Source: Phycisphaerales bacterium PN19_bin_20
Lineage (GTDB): Bacteria; Planctomycetota; Phycisphaerae; Phycisphaerales; UBA1924
NCBI GenBank assembly: GCA_021173225.1
Contig: JAJOLK010000002.1
Coordinates: 27,291-91,290, forward strand
Length of the DNA stretch: 64,000 bases
Reading direction: 5' to 3'
Part shown: positions 27,746-36,299 of the stretch, in pieces
How positions within the stretch are numbered: the first letter of the stretch is position 1
How the letters are laid out: each line of letters begins with the position of its first letter
Notes under the pieces: generated by a model
What the model saw: the letters and a program-made list of their open reading frames with translations, nothing else
The model's database searches: none
What the model was told of the DNA's origin: nothing
Position numbers and translations under genes: made by a program

Positions 27746-27973
27746 GTGAAGCTGACCACCGGACAGTCGAAGTTTGTCTTCATGGTGCTGGTCGCCATCG
27801 GCATGTCCTTCGGCATGAGCCTGGTCATGTCGCTGGCCATGCTGGGGCTTGACCGCTAGACACTGCTGCGCTGGCTGAAGGCCTGGGGCATTGCGCTGCT
27901 GGTCGGGGTGCCAGCGGCGCAGCTCACGGCGCCCATCGCGCAGCGGCTCACCGCGTGGCTCACGCGCCGATAG
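27746..27973 (+). pseudogene. DUF2798-type small membrane protein gene interrupted by an amber codon
   Basis: From a GTG at 27746 the frame reads a first helix (FVFMVLVAIGMSFGMSLVMS), then LGLDR and a TAG at 27857-27859. It continues in the same frame as TLLRWLKAWGIALLVGVPAA, LTAPIAQRL and a final TAG at 27971-27973. Together this is a 75-residue two-helix protein like the DUF2798 family. A single C-to-T change (CAG to TAG) would explain the interruption. TACCAT ends 6 nt before the GTG, so the gene was probably leaderless. TAG is an ordinary stop in neighbouring genes (htrA, atpB, secDF), so recoding is unlikely. A base-calling error remains possible. Confidence 0.6.
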
Positions 27974-28065
27974 CGCCTAGCTACTCTCTCGCGCGAGAGA
28001 GCGAGCACTGATCGGCCGTCCTGCACCGCTTGTCCTTCAACAAACCGCACCCAACGGACCGGCGC

Positions 28066-29832
28066 TCACGAGCACCCGGTGGTAAAACGGTTGATGAACA
28101 AGACGATGTCGTCAGCGGTGAACTCGCGGTCAAAGACCGGCGCGCCACCGGGCCCGGCAATGTCAGCGCGGATGTTCGCGCTGCTGAACCAGTTGATAAA
28201 CACGATCACGTCGTCCGCCGTCAGCTCACCATCGGGTTGCAGGGTCAGGCCCCGGCCCGCCACGTCGGCGGCGCACAGCGGGGTCATCAGCCTGTTCTGA
28301 AGGCCCACGTAGTCGGTCTCCATCTTGTCGACGCCGCGCGCGATGGACTGCAGAATCTGGTCGGGGCTGACGGCGGTGTACGTGCTCAGCCAGAGCCCGT
28401 TGGTGCGGACGAAGTCGCCGTAGCTCGCGGTACCGCCGGACCACCAGCCGCCGATGTCAAGCCCGACGACGTTGAGCCCGCGCAGCTCGTTGAAGGCCGC
28501 GACGGTGGACGGCTGCTCGCCCACGACGATCTTCGGCGGGACGTTCGTGAACGTCGCGTTGAACTCGGTGACCTGCGAGCGGTTGTAGGCCCACAGCCAA
28601 ACGTCACGCACGCTTAGGCCCGCCTCCGCCAGCGCCGCGGCGATGCCCGGGCCCATCCCCGGGCTCTTGACGTCAAGGTAAGGCGTCACGCCCGTGCCCT
28701 TGAACAGCTTCAGAGCATCGGCCAGCCGCGGCACGCGCTGGTTGCCGAACCTCACCGGGTCGAACCACGTCCCGTTGTCGCACGCACCAAGCTGGGCGGC
28801 GGTGAAGCTTGAAGTCGAGCCGGCGCACGCGGTCGTGCGGTCGAGCGATGAGTCGTGCATCAGCACTACCTGCCCGTCGCTCGACAGTCGCACGTCCATC
28901 TCCACGGCCTCGACGCCCTGGCGGATCGCCACCTCGACCGCGGCCAGCGAGTTCTCAGGCGCAATGCCCGAGTCGCCGCGGTGGGCGATGATACCGACGC
29001 GCCGGGCCGTCCCCGTCGGTACCACCGGCGCGGGCCCGGGGGTAGCGACGCCCGCCGCGCTGACTCCGCCAAGGGCCGCGATGTCGCTGGCGAGCAGTCG
29101 CCGATCGATGAACATCATACTGGCGACGTAGATCGGCCCGGTCTCTGAGTTGTTGTCACCAAAGAGCACGGCGTCGGGCTGCGCGTCGGGGTAGGCGTAC
29201 ATCGCGTAGCGCCCGGCGCTAATGACGTCCTGGCCCGTCCCGCCGTGCCCGCCGACAAACACGCCGTCGATGTACGTTTCGGCCTTACCCTCGCCGTCAG
29301 CTGCGCCGATGGAGAAGGCCAGGCGGTGCCAGCGGTCTGGTTGAATCTGCCCGCGCGGCGAGGCGTCTGGCCCCGTTGCGCCGCTGGCGTAGATGAACAG
29401 ATCCCCGTTATTTTCGTTGCTCGTACTGGTGTTCAGCAGCGAGCGCGGGCGGGCGAAGGTTGCGCCGGGGACCAGCACGTCGATCACCAGCGTGTAGTTG
29501 CCGAGCCACCCGCTGGCCACGCTGGTCCCGTTGGGTGTGCCGCCGTGGTTAAGGTTCAGGCCCTGCGCGCTGGTCAGGGTCGGGATGAACACGACACCGG
29601 TGTTGCCGCCCGGGGGCAGCGGTAAGCCAAAGCTTGAAGCCGTCCCGGCCTGCATGAGCGTCCCAGTACTTCCGCGAAAGGTCAGCACACCGGGCCCGCT
29701 CGCGGAGGCCCTTGATGCGGCGGCGTTGTCAAAGTTCCAGACCGTCGGGCTGAACTGCGCGCAGGCGGAGCTGGCAAAAAGAGTGAGGGCCGCGGTCTTC
29801 GTGAGGGTCCGCATGCGGATGCTGATCTTCAT
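28066..29832 (-). CDS. Secreted glycerophosphodiester phosphodiesterase with LamG-like and dockerin-like modules
   Basis: A 588-residue exported protein. Start at 29832 with AAGGA about 11 nt upstream; the signal peptide ends near ASSACA. Residues 27-260 resemble a LamG/concanavalin-type beta-sandwich, probably carbohydrate-binding. The GDPD TIM-barrel domain follows: HRGDSGIAPENS (about 282), EAVEMDVRLSSDGQVVLMHD with the metal-binding Glu/Asp and catalytic His, then YLDVKSPG. It would hydrolyse glycerophosphodiesters outside the cytoplasm for phosphate or glycerol supply. The C-terminus has the paired dockerin-like units (DVAGRG...DGELTADDVIVF, DIAGPG...REFTADDIVLF) and a Cys-Ser end. It lies 82 bp downstream of a PEP-CTERM pseudogene on the same strand. 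Confidence 0.88.
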   Translation of the reverse strand: MKISIRMRTLTKTAALTLFASSACAQFSPTVWNFDNAAASRASASGPGVLTFRGSTGTLMQAGTASSFGLPLPPGGNTGVVFIPTLTSAQGLNLNHGGTPNGTSVASGWLGNYTLVIDVLVPGATFARPRSLLNTSTSNENNGDLFIYASGATGPDASPRGQIQPDRWHRLAFSIGAADGEGKAETYIDGVFVGGHGGTGQDVISAGRYAMYAYPDAQPDAVLFGDNNSETGPIYVASMMFIDRRLLASDIAALGGVSAAGVATPGPAPVVPTGTARRVGIIAHRGDSGIAPENSLAAVEVAIRQGVEAVEMDVRLSSDGQVVLMHDSSLDRTTACAGSTSSFTAAQLGACDNGTWFDPVRFGNQRVPRLADALKLFKGTGVTPYLDVKSPGMGPGIAAALAEAGLSVRDVWLWAYNRSQVTEFNATFTNVPPKIVVGEQPSTVAAFNELRGLNVVGLDIGGWWSGGTASYGDFVRTNGLWLSTYTAVSPDQILQSIARGVDKMETDYVGLQNRLMTPLCAADVAGRGLTLQPDGELTADDVIVFINWFSSANIRADIAGPGGAPVFDREFTADDIVLFINRFTTGCS

Positions 29833-29914
29833 GGGGTGTCCTTAAGCGCGCCCAGTGGCACGCGCTGCTGTGGGAGGGAAAGCGTAAGCCCTGCACGCGT
29901 GGACGAGCGACGAA

Positions 29915-30651
29915 TCACTGAACGCGACGACGACGCGACATGGCCGCGAACGCCACCAGCCCGGCGGCAGCAAACCCAGGTGCAGGCACGATCTGATCAA
30001 AGTTGATGTTGTCGAAGGCCAGTCCGTTGCCCGCGCCCGCCATGTGCTCGATCCGCAGGAGCACCGGCCCAAAGTGGTTCGCACAACTCGGGACGTTGGT
30101 CGAGAGCGCGACGTTGGCCGCCACGGCCACGTTCGCCGGTCCGCCCGCAAGGATCGTCCCTCTAACGCTCCCGGCATACAGCCACCAGCGGATCGCGTGA
30201 CCGCTCTGAAACCTGTTGTAGTCGTCGGCCAGGAAAGAGTTGAGCCGGACGGCGTAGCCGGCGTCGGGGCTAAAGGTCACGTCATAGAACGCCGTCAAGG
30301 TGCCGACCCCGCGCGTATACATAACGCCCTGCCATTCGCTGTCACGCCAGAGGCGCACGCCGTTCTGGGCCAAGTCGGTCGCGCCGGGCGTCCCGGTGAA
30401 CGAGAATGCATAGTCGACCAGCACGTTGGGCGTCCACCAATTGCCCTGGGCCTGACCGATCGTCAGCCCCTCGGACGTAACGCTGGTGGCCTGCGCGCGG
30501 TCGCCGTAGGCCTGAGGGATTGACTAGTTGGCCGATCCGGTGACGTCAAAGGTCAGGATCGTGGTCTGGGCGGTTCCGCTGGTGGCACAAAGCGTCAGCG
30601 CGGCCAAGCCCCCCAGATGAAAAGACGCGAATCTGTCGTGAAATTTGTCAT
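29915..30651 (-). pseudogene. PEP-CTERM-type exported protein gene with frameshift and in-frame amber
   Basis: An ATG at 30651 has AGGAGGAG upstream but runs into a stop after 18 codons. The signal peptide (HLGGLAALTLCATSGTAQ) is read in another frame, so an early frameshift exists. That frame gives TTILTFDVTGSAN and a TAG at 30526-30524, then continues as SIPQAYGDR and a coherent beta-sandwich protein (FDNINFDQIV near the end). The end is PAPGFAAAGLVAFAAMSRRRR, a PEP-CTERM-like signal. The IPQxYGDR segment is common in such proteins. Only two lesions separate it from an intact gene of about 240 codons, so inactivation is recent or due to sequencing error. Confidence 0.7.
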
Positions 30652-30770
30652 GGCTCTCCTCCTGTGGCTCGGGGTTCCGAGCGAGCAGAAGCAGTGTCGA
30701 TAGCCGTCCCCGCTTCAAGGGCAATCACGCCAAGGTTTGTTGAGCTTTGCGCAAAGGACAGCGGACGCCA

Positions 30771-30830
30771 CTGACCCGGGCGAAGACCGTCAAACCCGCG
30801 CGAAGACCGTCAGACCCGCGCGAAGACCGT
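30771..30830 (-). repeat. Three 20-bp tandem repeats containing the stop codon of the DUF2617-like gene
   Basis: Three 20-bp units (minus-strand sense ACGGTCTTCGCGCGGGTCTG, with small variations) lie head to tail. The stop codon of the upstream gene spans the junction of the first two units in reading direction, so its last residues, TVFARV, come from the repeat. The later copies lie in the 3' untranslated region. Confidence 0.85.
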
Positions 30831-31421
30831 CTGGGTCCGCAAGACCAAGCCGCCCGCCGGGTGCATGTGCGTGCTGCTGGCGTGCAGCTCGTCCCCAAAG
30901 CGCTGGACCTCGAGCATCGAGAGGCAGGTGCCCAGGCTGTGGGCGGGCTCGAGGTTTGCACCAGCGGGCGCGTAGCTGCCGCGGCTGCCGGGGGTTGCCT
31001 CCAGAGGCCACTCGGCAACGAGCGCGCCAGTGTCCTTGGCCAGGGCCCGCATGTCAGCCAGCGAAGCTTGGTAGAGCCTGGGCGTGAGGTTCTCTGTCTG
31101 CGCGCTGGTGGTGTAGAGCAGGGCCGCGTCCTCGAAGAGCTGCTCGAAGTCGCGTTCGCCGACGGCGGGGAACGTCGTGATGACGCCCTGGGTCGGCAGC
31201 CCGTTGTCGCGGTCGGTCACCAGCTCGCAGACGCAATGCCCCCCTTTGGTCAGGCGGAGCATGTGCCCCATCGGCAGCAGCCAGGTCTCAAGCTCGATCC
31301 CGCCCGGAGCCGTGATGGTCTTGCGGGCCTTGAGCACGAAGAGCTCGGGGTGCAAGGGTCGGCGGTAGAGGATCAAGTTGTGGGTCGGGGTGCTGACCGC
31401 CATCCGCATCGAGTTGCTCAT
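30810..31421 (-). CDS. DUF2617-like cytoplasmic protein
   Basis: About 203 residues from the ATG at 31421 (AAAGGA upstream); an ATG at 31439 would add six residues. The chain opens with a PLHPELF motif followed by a run of paired beta-strands (ITAPGGIELETWLLPMGHM, CVCELVTD) and later FGDELHASSTHMHPAGGLV. This fits my memory of DUF2617 proteins in planctomycetes, but I cannot confirm it by search. There is no signal peptide or membrane helix. The C-terminus (TVFARV, stop) belongs to a 20-bp tandem repeat. The gene is divergent from the HEAT-like gene across 366 bp. Confidence 0.55.
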   Translation of the reverse strand: MSNSMRMAVSTPTHNLILYRRPLHPELFVLKARKTITAPGGIELETWLLPMGHMLRLTKGGHCVCELVTDRDNGLPTQGVITTFPAVGERDFEQLFEDAALLYTTSAQTENLTPRLYQASLADMRALAKDTGALVAEWPLEATPGSRGSYAPAGANLEPAHSLGTCLSMLEVQRFGDELHASSTHMHPAGGLVLRTQTVFARV

Positions 31422-31571
31422 CCTGATCCGTCCTTTCATCACCGCCGGTCGCGGCCTTGCGCCGGGGAACCATCCGCGATTCTTGGTCAACTATCTGTAG
31501 CCGGTCATCTCAGGTGGACTTTCAGGTCTACCGTCGCCAGCATTCCCTAAAGCACAGCGAGAAAACTTGTG

Positions 31572-31597
31572 TTTGTCAATGGCTAAGCCACGACAAA
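31572..31597. promoter_or_regulatory. Nested inverted repeat in the divergent region
   Basis: TTTGTC-aat-GGCT-a-AGCC-ac-GACAAA is an inverted repeat with two perfectly matched arms. It lies roughly midway between two divergent genes (gap 31422-31787) in a locally AT-richer stretch, so it may be an operator or a bidirectional terminator. No convincing promoter hexamers were identified in the gap, and nothing else in it is recognisable. Confidence 0.35.
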
Positions 31598-31787
31598 TGG
31601 TGGTTCTGTCGGTTTTGGTGGGAAACACTCATTCCACACCCAGAGTCTCCCAGCACGAATCGATCTGGGGCCGAGGCCATCTGTTTGGGGCTCTTTGTCC
31701 GGGTAGTCGAGGGGCGAAAGCCCGTGGATGACACCCCCAATCCGCAGGTTTGCAGTCGGAGCGCAGAACTGGCCGATCTGAGGGCCT

Positions 31788-34178
31788 ATGGCGAGGCTTT
31801 CCAAGCTTGGGGGCCACAAGGGCGCAACGGGCCCGGTGGCGTCGAACAGCGCTGGTGCTCCTGCTGCTGCTGGCGGAACTGCGCACGGTTGGCTGTGGGG
31901 CCTTGCGCTGGGTTCGCTGGCGCAACGCGCTGGCCCGCTGGTCTGGCTGGGGCGCTGGCGACAGAGCGCAGCGCTCGCGGCGGCGTTGCAGGCCGCGGGG
32001 CCCGAAGAGGTCGCGACCATCGCGGGCCTGATCCTTTCGGACATTGAACATCCGCGCGGCAGACCGGCGCTATTGGCAGTGCTGGCGCGCTGGAACGACC
32101 TGAGCGCGGAGCAGCAGGCGAGCGTCGCGCCGGCCCTTGAGCCGCGGTGGCCTGAGCTTGCCGCCGAACTGCGAACCTCAAAGCGAGCGAGCGATCGGCT
32201 CGGGCTGTCGAGCTTTCTGGCCGATCGCGGCATCGTGGGCGGCGCGAGTCTGTTGGTCGCGTCGCTGGGCGATGCGCACGCGCCGGTGGGCGATGCCGCG
32301 CAGCGCGGGCTTGAAGGGCTTGTTGCTCGCGCGCTGGCTGGCCAGCTTGGCGCTGGTGAGCAGTGGGGCGTGCTGGCGGCGGCGGACAGGACCATCGAAT
32401 CCTTCGATACGCACAGGCGGACCGGTGCGTTCCGCTCGGCGCTGAAACTCTGGCCATGGGGGCTGGGTTATGGCGCTTCGCGGTCCGCAGATGTCCTCGC
32501 CAGTTCCCCCAGCTTGACGCATGCGCTGGGGCAGTGGATGAGCGATGAGCAGCACCCGGCCCACATGGTGCTGCGCGGGATGATCCGCAAGGGCGATGAT
32601 CCGCAGATGCGCACGACGGCGTGGCTTTGGCTCAAGCACCCCGCGCTGCGAGCAGCGTGCGTTGATCGACTGAGCCAACCGGCGAGCGCGGCTCAGCACG
32701 CGCCGGTGCTCTCGCGAGCGCACCTGCTGCTGAACCCCGCGCGGGCCGCGGGCCTGGCGAAGGCCAAGCTGACGCCCGGGCAGATCGCCGGGATGCTGCC
32801 GAAGATGGCGGAGACCGAGTCGCTCCCGACGGCGGGGCGGGCCGGGCTGGTCCGCCAGATTGAACATGCGCCCGTCGAGGCTCGGCTGAAGGACGCGGCG
32901 TGGGCGGCCCGGCTCTGCGACCAATCAACGCTGGTGCGGCTTGCGGTTGTTCGTGCGGCGGCGGCGGCGCGGCGCACGCCCGGGTGCCTGAGCGACCTGA
33001 TCTTTGATCACGACCCGCGCATCGCGCTGCACGCGGCAACTGCGCTGCTGGCCCGGGCACGTCGCGATGGCGTGCTGCCCGCTGAGCGTGAGCGGCTGCT
33101 GGGGGCCATCGCGCGCAGCCCGCACGAGCGTTTGCGGCACCTGGCCCGTCAGTGCCAGCAAGGCGCGACGCTGACTGCTGGTGCTGCACGCACGCGCGCC
33201 GCGAGCAGCGCCGACCCGGTGCAGCTTGCTCGCTCGGCCATCGCGCAGCTCGCGCTGGCGTCAACCCCCGCGCCCGAACTGCCGCCAGCGGCCGCTGCGA
33301 CTGCGGCGGAAGCCAGCAGCGGGGGAGAGATTGATTCAAGGCCCAGGGCTGTGCTCGCCGTGCAGTTGCGGCGTGAGGCAGCGCTGGTCGCGACGCTCGT
33401 TCGCCAGCTCGCCGATGCGCCAGCGCCCAGCGCGCAGGGCGTGCTGATCTCGGCGCTTGGTGTGAGCGACGCGCGGGTGAGGGCCAACGCCATCGAGGCG
33501 CTGGTTGATCGGGCGCGGCATCGCCCCACGCTGGCGGGCGACGGCACGATCGTCGAGCTGTTGCTTGACCACGCGCTGGACCCGCATCACCGAGTTCGCG
33601 CCAACGCGGCCCGCGGCCTGTTGCTGCTGGGCCTTAGTGCAAGTGCAAACGGCAGCGCGAACAGTGGCGGCGGCGGCGGCGCTGAGGGCAGTACTTGGCG
33701 GCCAAGAAATCCAGACGGCCAGACGGTTGACGGTTCGATGATGGAAGTGACGCGTGCCGCGCGGCGAACGCTGACGCAGATGCTCGCGGACCAGCGCCCG
33801 CTGCACCGCGTCGCGGGGCTGTGGCTGGCCGAGCGGGCGGCCTCGGCGCTCGCGGACGACGCGGACGTGATTCAGCGCGTCACGCTGATCGATCAAGACC
33901 CGGCCTCGCGGGCTGAGGGCTTGCGGGCCCGGCGCGTGCTTGAGCGGCTGACGGTCGAGACGCGGGGGCGCTGGCAACGCCGCGCATCATTGCTCGATGC
34001 GCCGGCGCAGGACCAGGCCCATGGCCAAGCGCAGGGCCAAGCCCAGAATCGAGCGCAAGGCGGCGCTGCAGATGCGAGCTCGCCCGAACCACATGCGTCG
34101 AGTGCTCCGGATGCCCCGCCTGCGCTGCTGGTCGCATCAGGCACACACCCCGGGCCCTCGCAGGAGGTTGCGGCATGA
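31788..34178 (+). CDS. Large HEAT-like alpha-helical repeat protein
   Basis: A 796-residue cytoplasmic protein with no signal peptide. It is Ala/Leu/Arg-rich and contains many helix-pair units resembling HEAT repeats, e.g. STLVRLAVVRAAAAA, DPRIALHAATALLARAR, DARVRANAIEALVDRA and DPHHRVRANAARGLLLLG. These usually act as protein-protein scaffolds. A Gly-rich linker (about residues 625-640) and a Gln/Ala-rich low-complexity C-terminus (QAHGQAQGQAQ) are present. GAGGG lies about 4-8 nt before the ATG. The stop overlaps the next gene's start (ATGA), so the two are translationally coupled and probably work together, perhaps with this protein held at the membrane by its partner. No specific function can be assigned. 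Confidence 0.7.
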   Translation: MARLSKLGGHKGATGPVASNSAGAPAAAGGTAHGWLWGLALGSLAQRAGPLVWLGRWRQSAALAAALQAAGPEEVATIAGLILSDIEHPRGRPALLAVLARWNDLSAEQQASVAPALEPRWPELAAELRTSKRASDRLGLSSFLADRGIVGGASLLVASLGDAHAPVGDAAQRGLEGLVARALAGQLGAGEQWGVLAAADRTIESFDTHRRTGAFRSALKLWPWGLGYGASRSADVLASSPSLTHALGQWMSDEQHPAHMVLRGMIRKGDDPQMRTTAWLWLKHPALRAACVDRLSQPASAAQHAPVLSRAHLLLNPARAAGLAKAKLTPGQIAGMLPKMAETESLPTAGRAGLVRQIEHAPVEARLKDAAWAARLCDQSTLVRLAVVRAAAAARRTPGCLSDLIFDHDPRIALHAATALLARARRDGVLPAERERLLGAIARSPHERLRHLARQCQQGATLTAGAARTRAASSADPVQLARSAIAQLALASTPAPELPPAAAATAAEASSGGEIDSRPRAVLAVQLRREAALVATLVRQLADAPAPSAQGVLISALGVSDARVRANAIEALVDRARHRPTLAGDGTIVELLLDHALDPHHRVRANAARGLLLLGLSASANGSANSGGGGGAEGSTWRPRNPDGQTVDGSMMEVTRAARRTLTQMLADQRPLHRVAGLWLAERAASALADDADVIQRVTLIDQDPASRAEGLRARRVLERLTVETRGRWQRRASLLDAPAQDQAHGQAQGQAQNRAQGGAADASSPEPHASSAPDAPPALLVASGTHPGPSQEVAA

Positions 34179-34795
34179 TGAACCTTCAGACTCCGCTGCC
34201 TGCCGAAGGCACGTCGGCACCAAAAACTCCGACGGACTTCGTAGACCCCGCCACACTTGTGCCGCTGCCGCCCGCGCTGCCCTTTGACACTGTCATGCCC
34301 GGTCGATCAAGCAGCAGCACGGCGCTCGATGTCGTCCCGATGGCGGCAGACCCTGCGGCGATCATGCCGCGCGGCATTGAGCTGCTGGATGCGCCGCCGC
34401 CTGCGGTGACCGGTGAGCAGACCGCCGGCGTGCACGCCGTGACGCTGCAGACCGCGCCGGTGGGCCCGCCAAAGTTGCCGGCGAGCTGGCCTTGGATGCT
34501 TGGGCTTGGGCTGATCATCATCGCGGGGCTGATGCTGGGCAGCGTGCTTGTGTGGTCGCGCGTGGGCGGGGCGTGGGCGGGCGGCGTGGTGCTGGGTGCG
34601 CGGCGGCTGCGGTCAATCTCTGAGCTTCGCGGCGTGCGTGCTGTGGCGCGGGCCGCGGGCGAGCCGGTGGTGGCGGTGCTGGTGAGTCAGCACACGTTCG
34701 AGCGCGGCGCGCGCGCGATCATTGAGGCCAAGGGCCCGGTGCCGGTGAAGGTGATCTCGGGTATCGAGTCGGCCCGGCGGCGCGTGTTTGCCTGA
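34175..34795 (+). CDS. Single-span membrane protein coupled to the HEAT-like protein
   Basis: A 206-residue protein with a Pro/Ala-rich N-terminal half (about 1-105), one strong transmembrane helix (about 107-127, WMLGLGLIIIAGLMLGSVLVW) and a basic C-terminal part with possible beta-strand VVAVLVSQ and VPVKVISG. The start overlaps the stop of the HEAT-like gene by 4 nt (ATGA). No family was recognised. It may be a membrane anchor for the helical scaffold encoded just before it; that is inferred only from coupling and topology. Confidence 0.65.
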   Translation: MMNLQTPLPAEGTSAPKTPTDFVDPATLVPLPPALPFDTVMPGRSSSSTALDVVPMAADPAAIMPRGIELLDAPPPAVTGEQTAGVHAVTLQTAPVGPPKLPASWPWMLGLGLIIIAGLMLGSVLVWSRVGGAWAGGVVLGARRLRSISELRGVRAVARAAGEPVVAVLVSQHTFERGARAIIEAKGPVPVKVISGIESARRRVFA

Positions 34796-34844
34796 GCATG
34801 CAAGAAGTGACGCAGCGAGACCGCCTAAGTGCCAAGCGGTCCGG

Positions 34845-35801
34845 CTAGTTGCGCGGTGGCGTGCTCGGCGCGCCCAGAGGTGCTTCGCCACGCACGCGGC
34901 GGCAGAGGTCGGCGATGATCCGCGGATCCCACGTGACGGTGAAGTGCGAGCCCCAGACGGCGCCGCTGGTCCAGACGACCCCGTGCCCTGGCGGTGCTGA
35001 GCGCTGCGCACCGACCCAGCCGTCGCGCAGGCGTGAGTAGCAGACCAGCTCGTACTTGGCCGCGGGCTGCGCAAGATCGAGGGCGGTCAGGAACGTCGAA
35101 GCACGTTTCATGTCACGCGCGGCGGCGTTGGGGGCGATCTTGTCAGCCAGCAGCGCGCCGGCGTGCGGGCTGGCGAGGGTGAAGACACGCTGGGCGTTGA
35201 TCGGTGTGCGAGTGGGGATCTCACCGGCGGCGCTCGGCAATGCGCCCGGCGTGCAGATGGCCCGCGCTATCAGCCCGCCCATGCTGATGCATACAAGGTC
35301 AACTTCGGCCCCAGCCCCGAAGCGTTTGGTGATCGACGCGGCGGCGTCGGCGATGATCTGGGCCATCTTGGTGCGCGTGGTGTACGAGACGGCCACCAAC
35401 GTCGCGTCAGCGTGCGTGTGGCGCTGGAGCACCCAACGCAGGTGCTCGGCCTGTGCGTGCGGGCTGTGGTAGCCCGACAGGACCACAACTGGCCGCACGG
35501 GCAGCGCGGGCTCGACCTTCATGCGACGCAGCTCTTTGCGGGCCTGCGCGATGCTGAGCGGGAACTGCGGGTTGAGTGGGCTGCGCGAGGCCTTGAGAGC
35601 GCGGGTGTTGCCCGGCGCCGCGGGTTGGTCCGCCGCAGACAGTCTGCGGCCCAGCGCCACCCCGAGCGCCATCCGCAGCTTGCCGGTGCCATGTGCGGCG
35701 GCCTGCGGCTGGCCGCTGAGTGTCGGCTTGACGTGCGGCCTCGTTGGTGATCCGGCGCCTGATGGGCGTGAAGCAGTGCTCGAAGTCGAGGTCTTGGTCA
35801 T
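34845..35801 (-). CDS. Lipase/esterase-like alpha/beta hydrolase
   Basis: A 318-residue protein with a disordered, Ser/Thr/Pro-rich N-terminal 90 residues and an alpha/beta hydrolase domain. The strand VRPVVVLSGYHS is followed by helices and the nucleophile elbow DLVCISMGGLIAR, where CISMGG replaces the usual GxSxG (the first Gly is Cys). A candidate late acid is within VTWDP, and candidate His residues lie in GHGVVWTSG and GSHFTV. It probably hydrolyses an ester such as a lipid. No signal peptide is evident. The start is weakly supported; an internal ATG (MALGVALGRR) is an alternative. It converges with the HEAT-like operon. Confidence 0.65.
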   Translation of the reverse strand: MTKTSTSSTASRPSGAGSPTRPHVKPTLSGQPQAAAHGTGKLRMALGVALGRRLSAADQPAAPGNTRALKASRSPLNPQFPLSIAQARKELRRMKVEPALPVRPVVVLSGYHSPHAQAEHLRWVLQRHTHADATLVAVSYTTRTKMAQIIADAAASITKRFGAGAEVDLVCISMGGLIARAICTPGALPSAAGEIPTRTPINAQRVFTLASPHAGALLADKIAPNAAARDMKRASTFLTALDLAQPAAKYELVCYSRLRDGWVGAQRSAPPGHGVVWTSGAVWGSHFTVTWDPRIIADLCRRVRGEAPLGAPSTPPRN

Positions 35802-35877
35802 TGGCCCAGCGTATGCCCGGGCGCGTCGGCGTTGAGGCAGTGGTGCCGCGCGTGGGGCCGCGAAACGCGTTCGGGGC

Positions 35878-36165
35878 TTACTTCATCGCCTTGGCCTTGG
35901 CGACGATCACGGCCTGCTCTGCGTCGCTGGACTTATTGAACTTGGCCTCGCACATCGGACAGCAGAAGCCCACGGCCTCGCCGTTGTACATCGCCATGTG
36001 CTCAACCTCGGCTTCTGTGCCGCTGTACGGGCACTTGGTGTTGACCATCTTGCTTGAGGCAGACATGCCGTCGTGCTGCTCGCTCTTGGACGACTGGCAG
36101 CCGGTGACGACCGCCAGCGAGAGCGAGGCGGCGGCGGCGAGGAGTAGCAGGTTCTTGAGGTTCAT
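35878..36165 (-). CDS. YHS/TRASH-like small lipoprotein
   Basis: A 95-residue lipoprotein. The signal peptide ends in the lipobox VTGC at about residues 20-23. The mature part has a metal-binding-like Cys pattern, CPYSGTEAE followed about 20 residues later by GFCCPMCEAKF, as in YHS or TRASH-type domains. It may bind copper or another metal at the cell surface; that is inferred from the Cys motif only. GGAGA lies about 10 nt before the ATG. It appears to be monocistronic. Confidence 0.75.
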   Translation of the reverse strand: MNLKNLLLLAAAASLSLAVVTGCQSSKSEQHDGMSASSKMVNTKCPYSGTEAEVEHMAMYNGEAVGFCCPMCEAKFNKSSDAEQAVIVAKAKAMK

Positions 36166-36299
36166 CGGCAGTCTCCGTGTTGGCGGTGCGTCGGCCCTAC
36201 CAGCGCGGTGCGGGTGCGAAGGCCTTGGTCGGAGTTTAAACTCGACACGGGGCCTGCCAGCGCCCCGGTGGAATAAAGTTCTGTAAAGAGAAGCGCCGC

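Noticed and set aside
27857..30526. Readthrough or recoding of TAG codons
   Set aside because: TAG ends several intact genes here (htrA, atpB, secDF, the peroxidase and PilZ genes), and the broken genes also contain TAA, TGA and frameshifts, so simple decay fits better.
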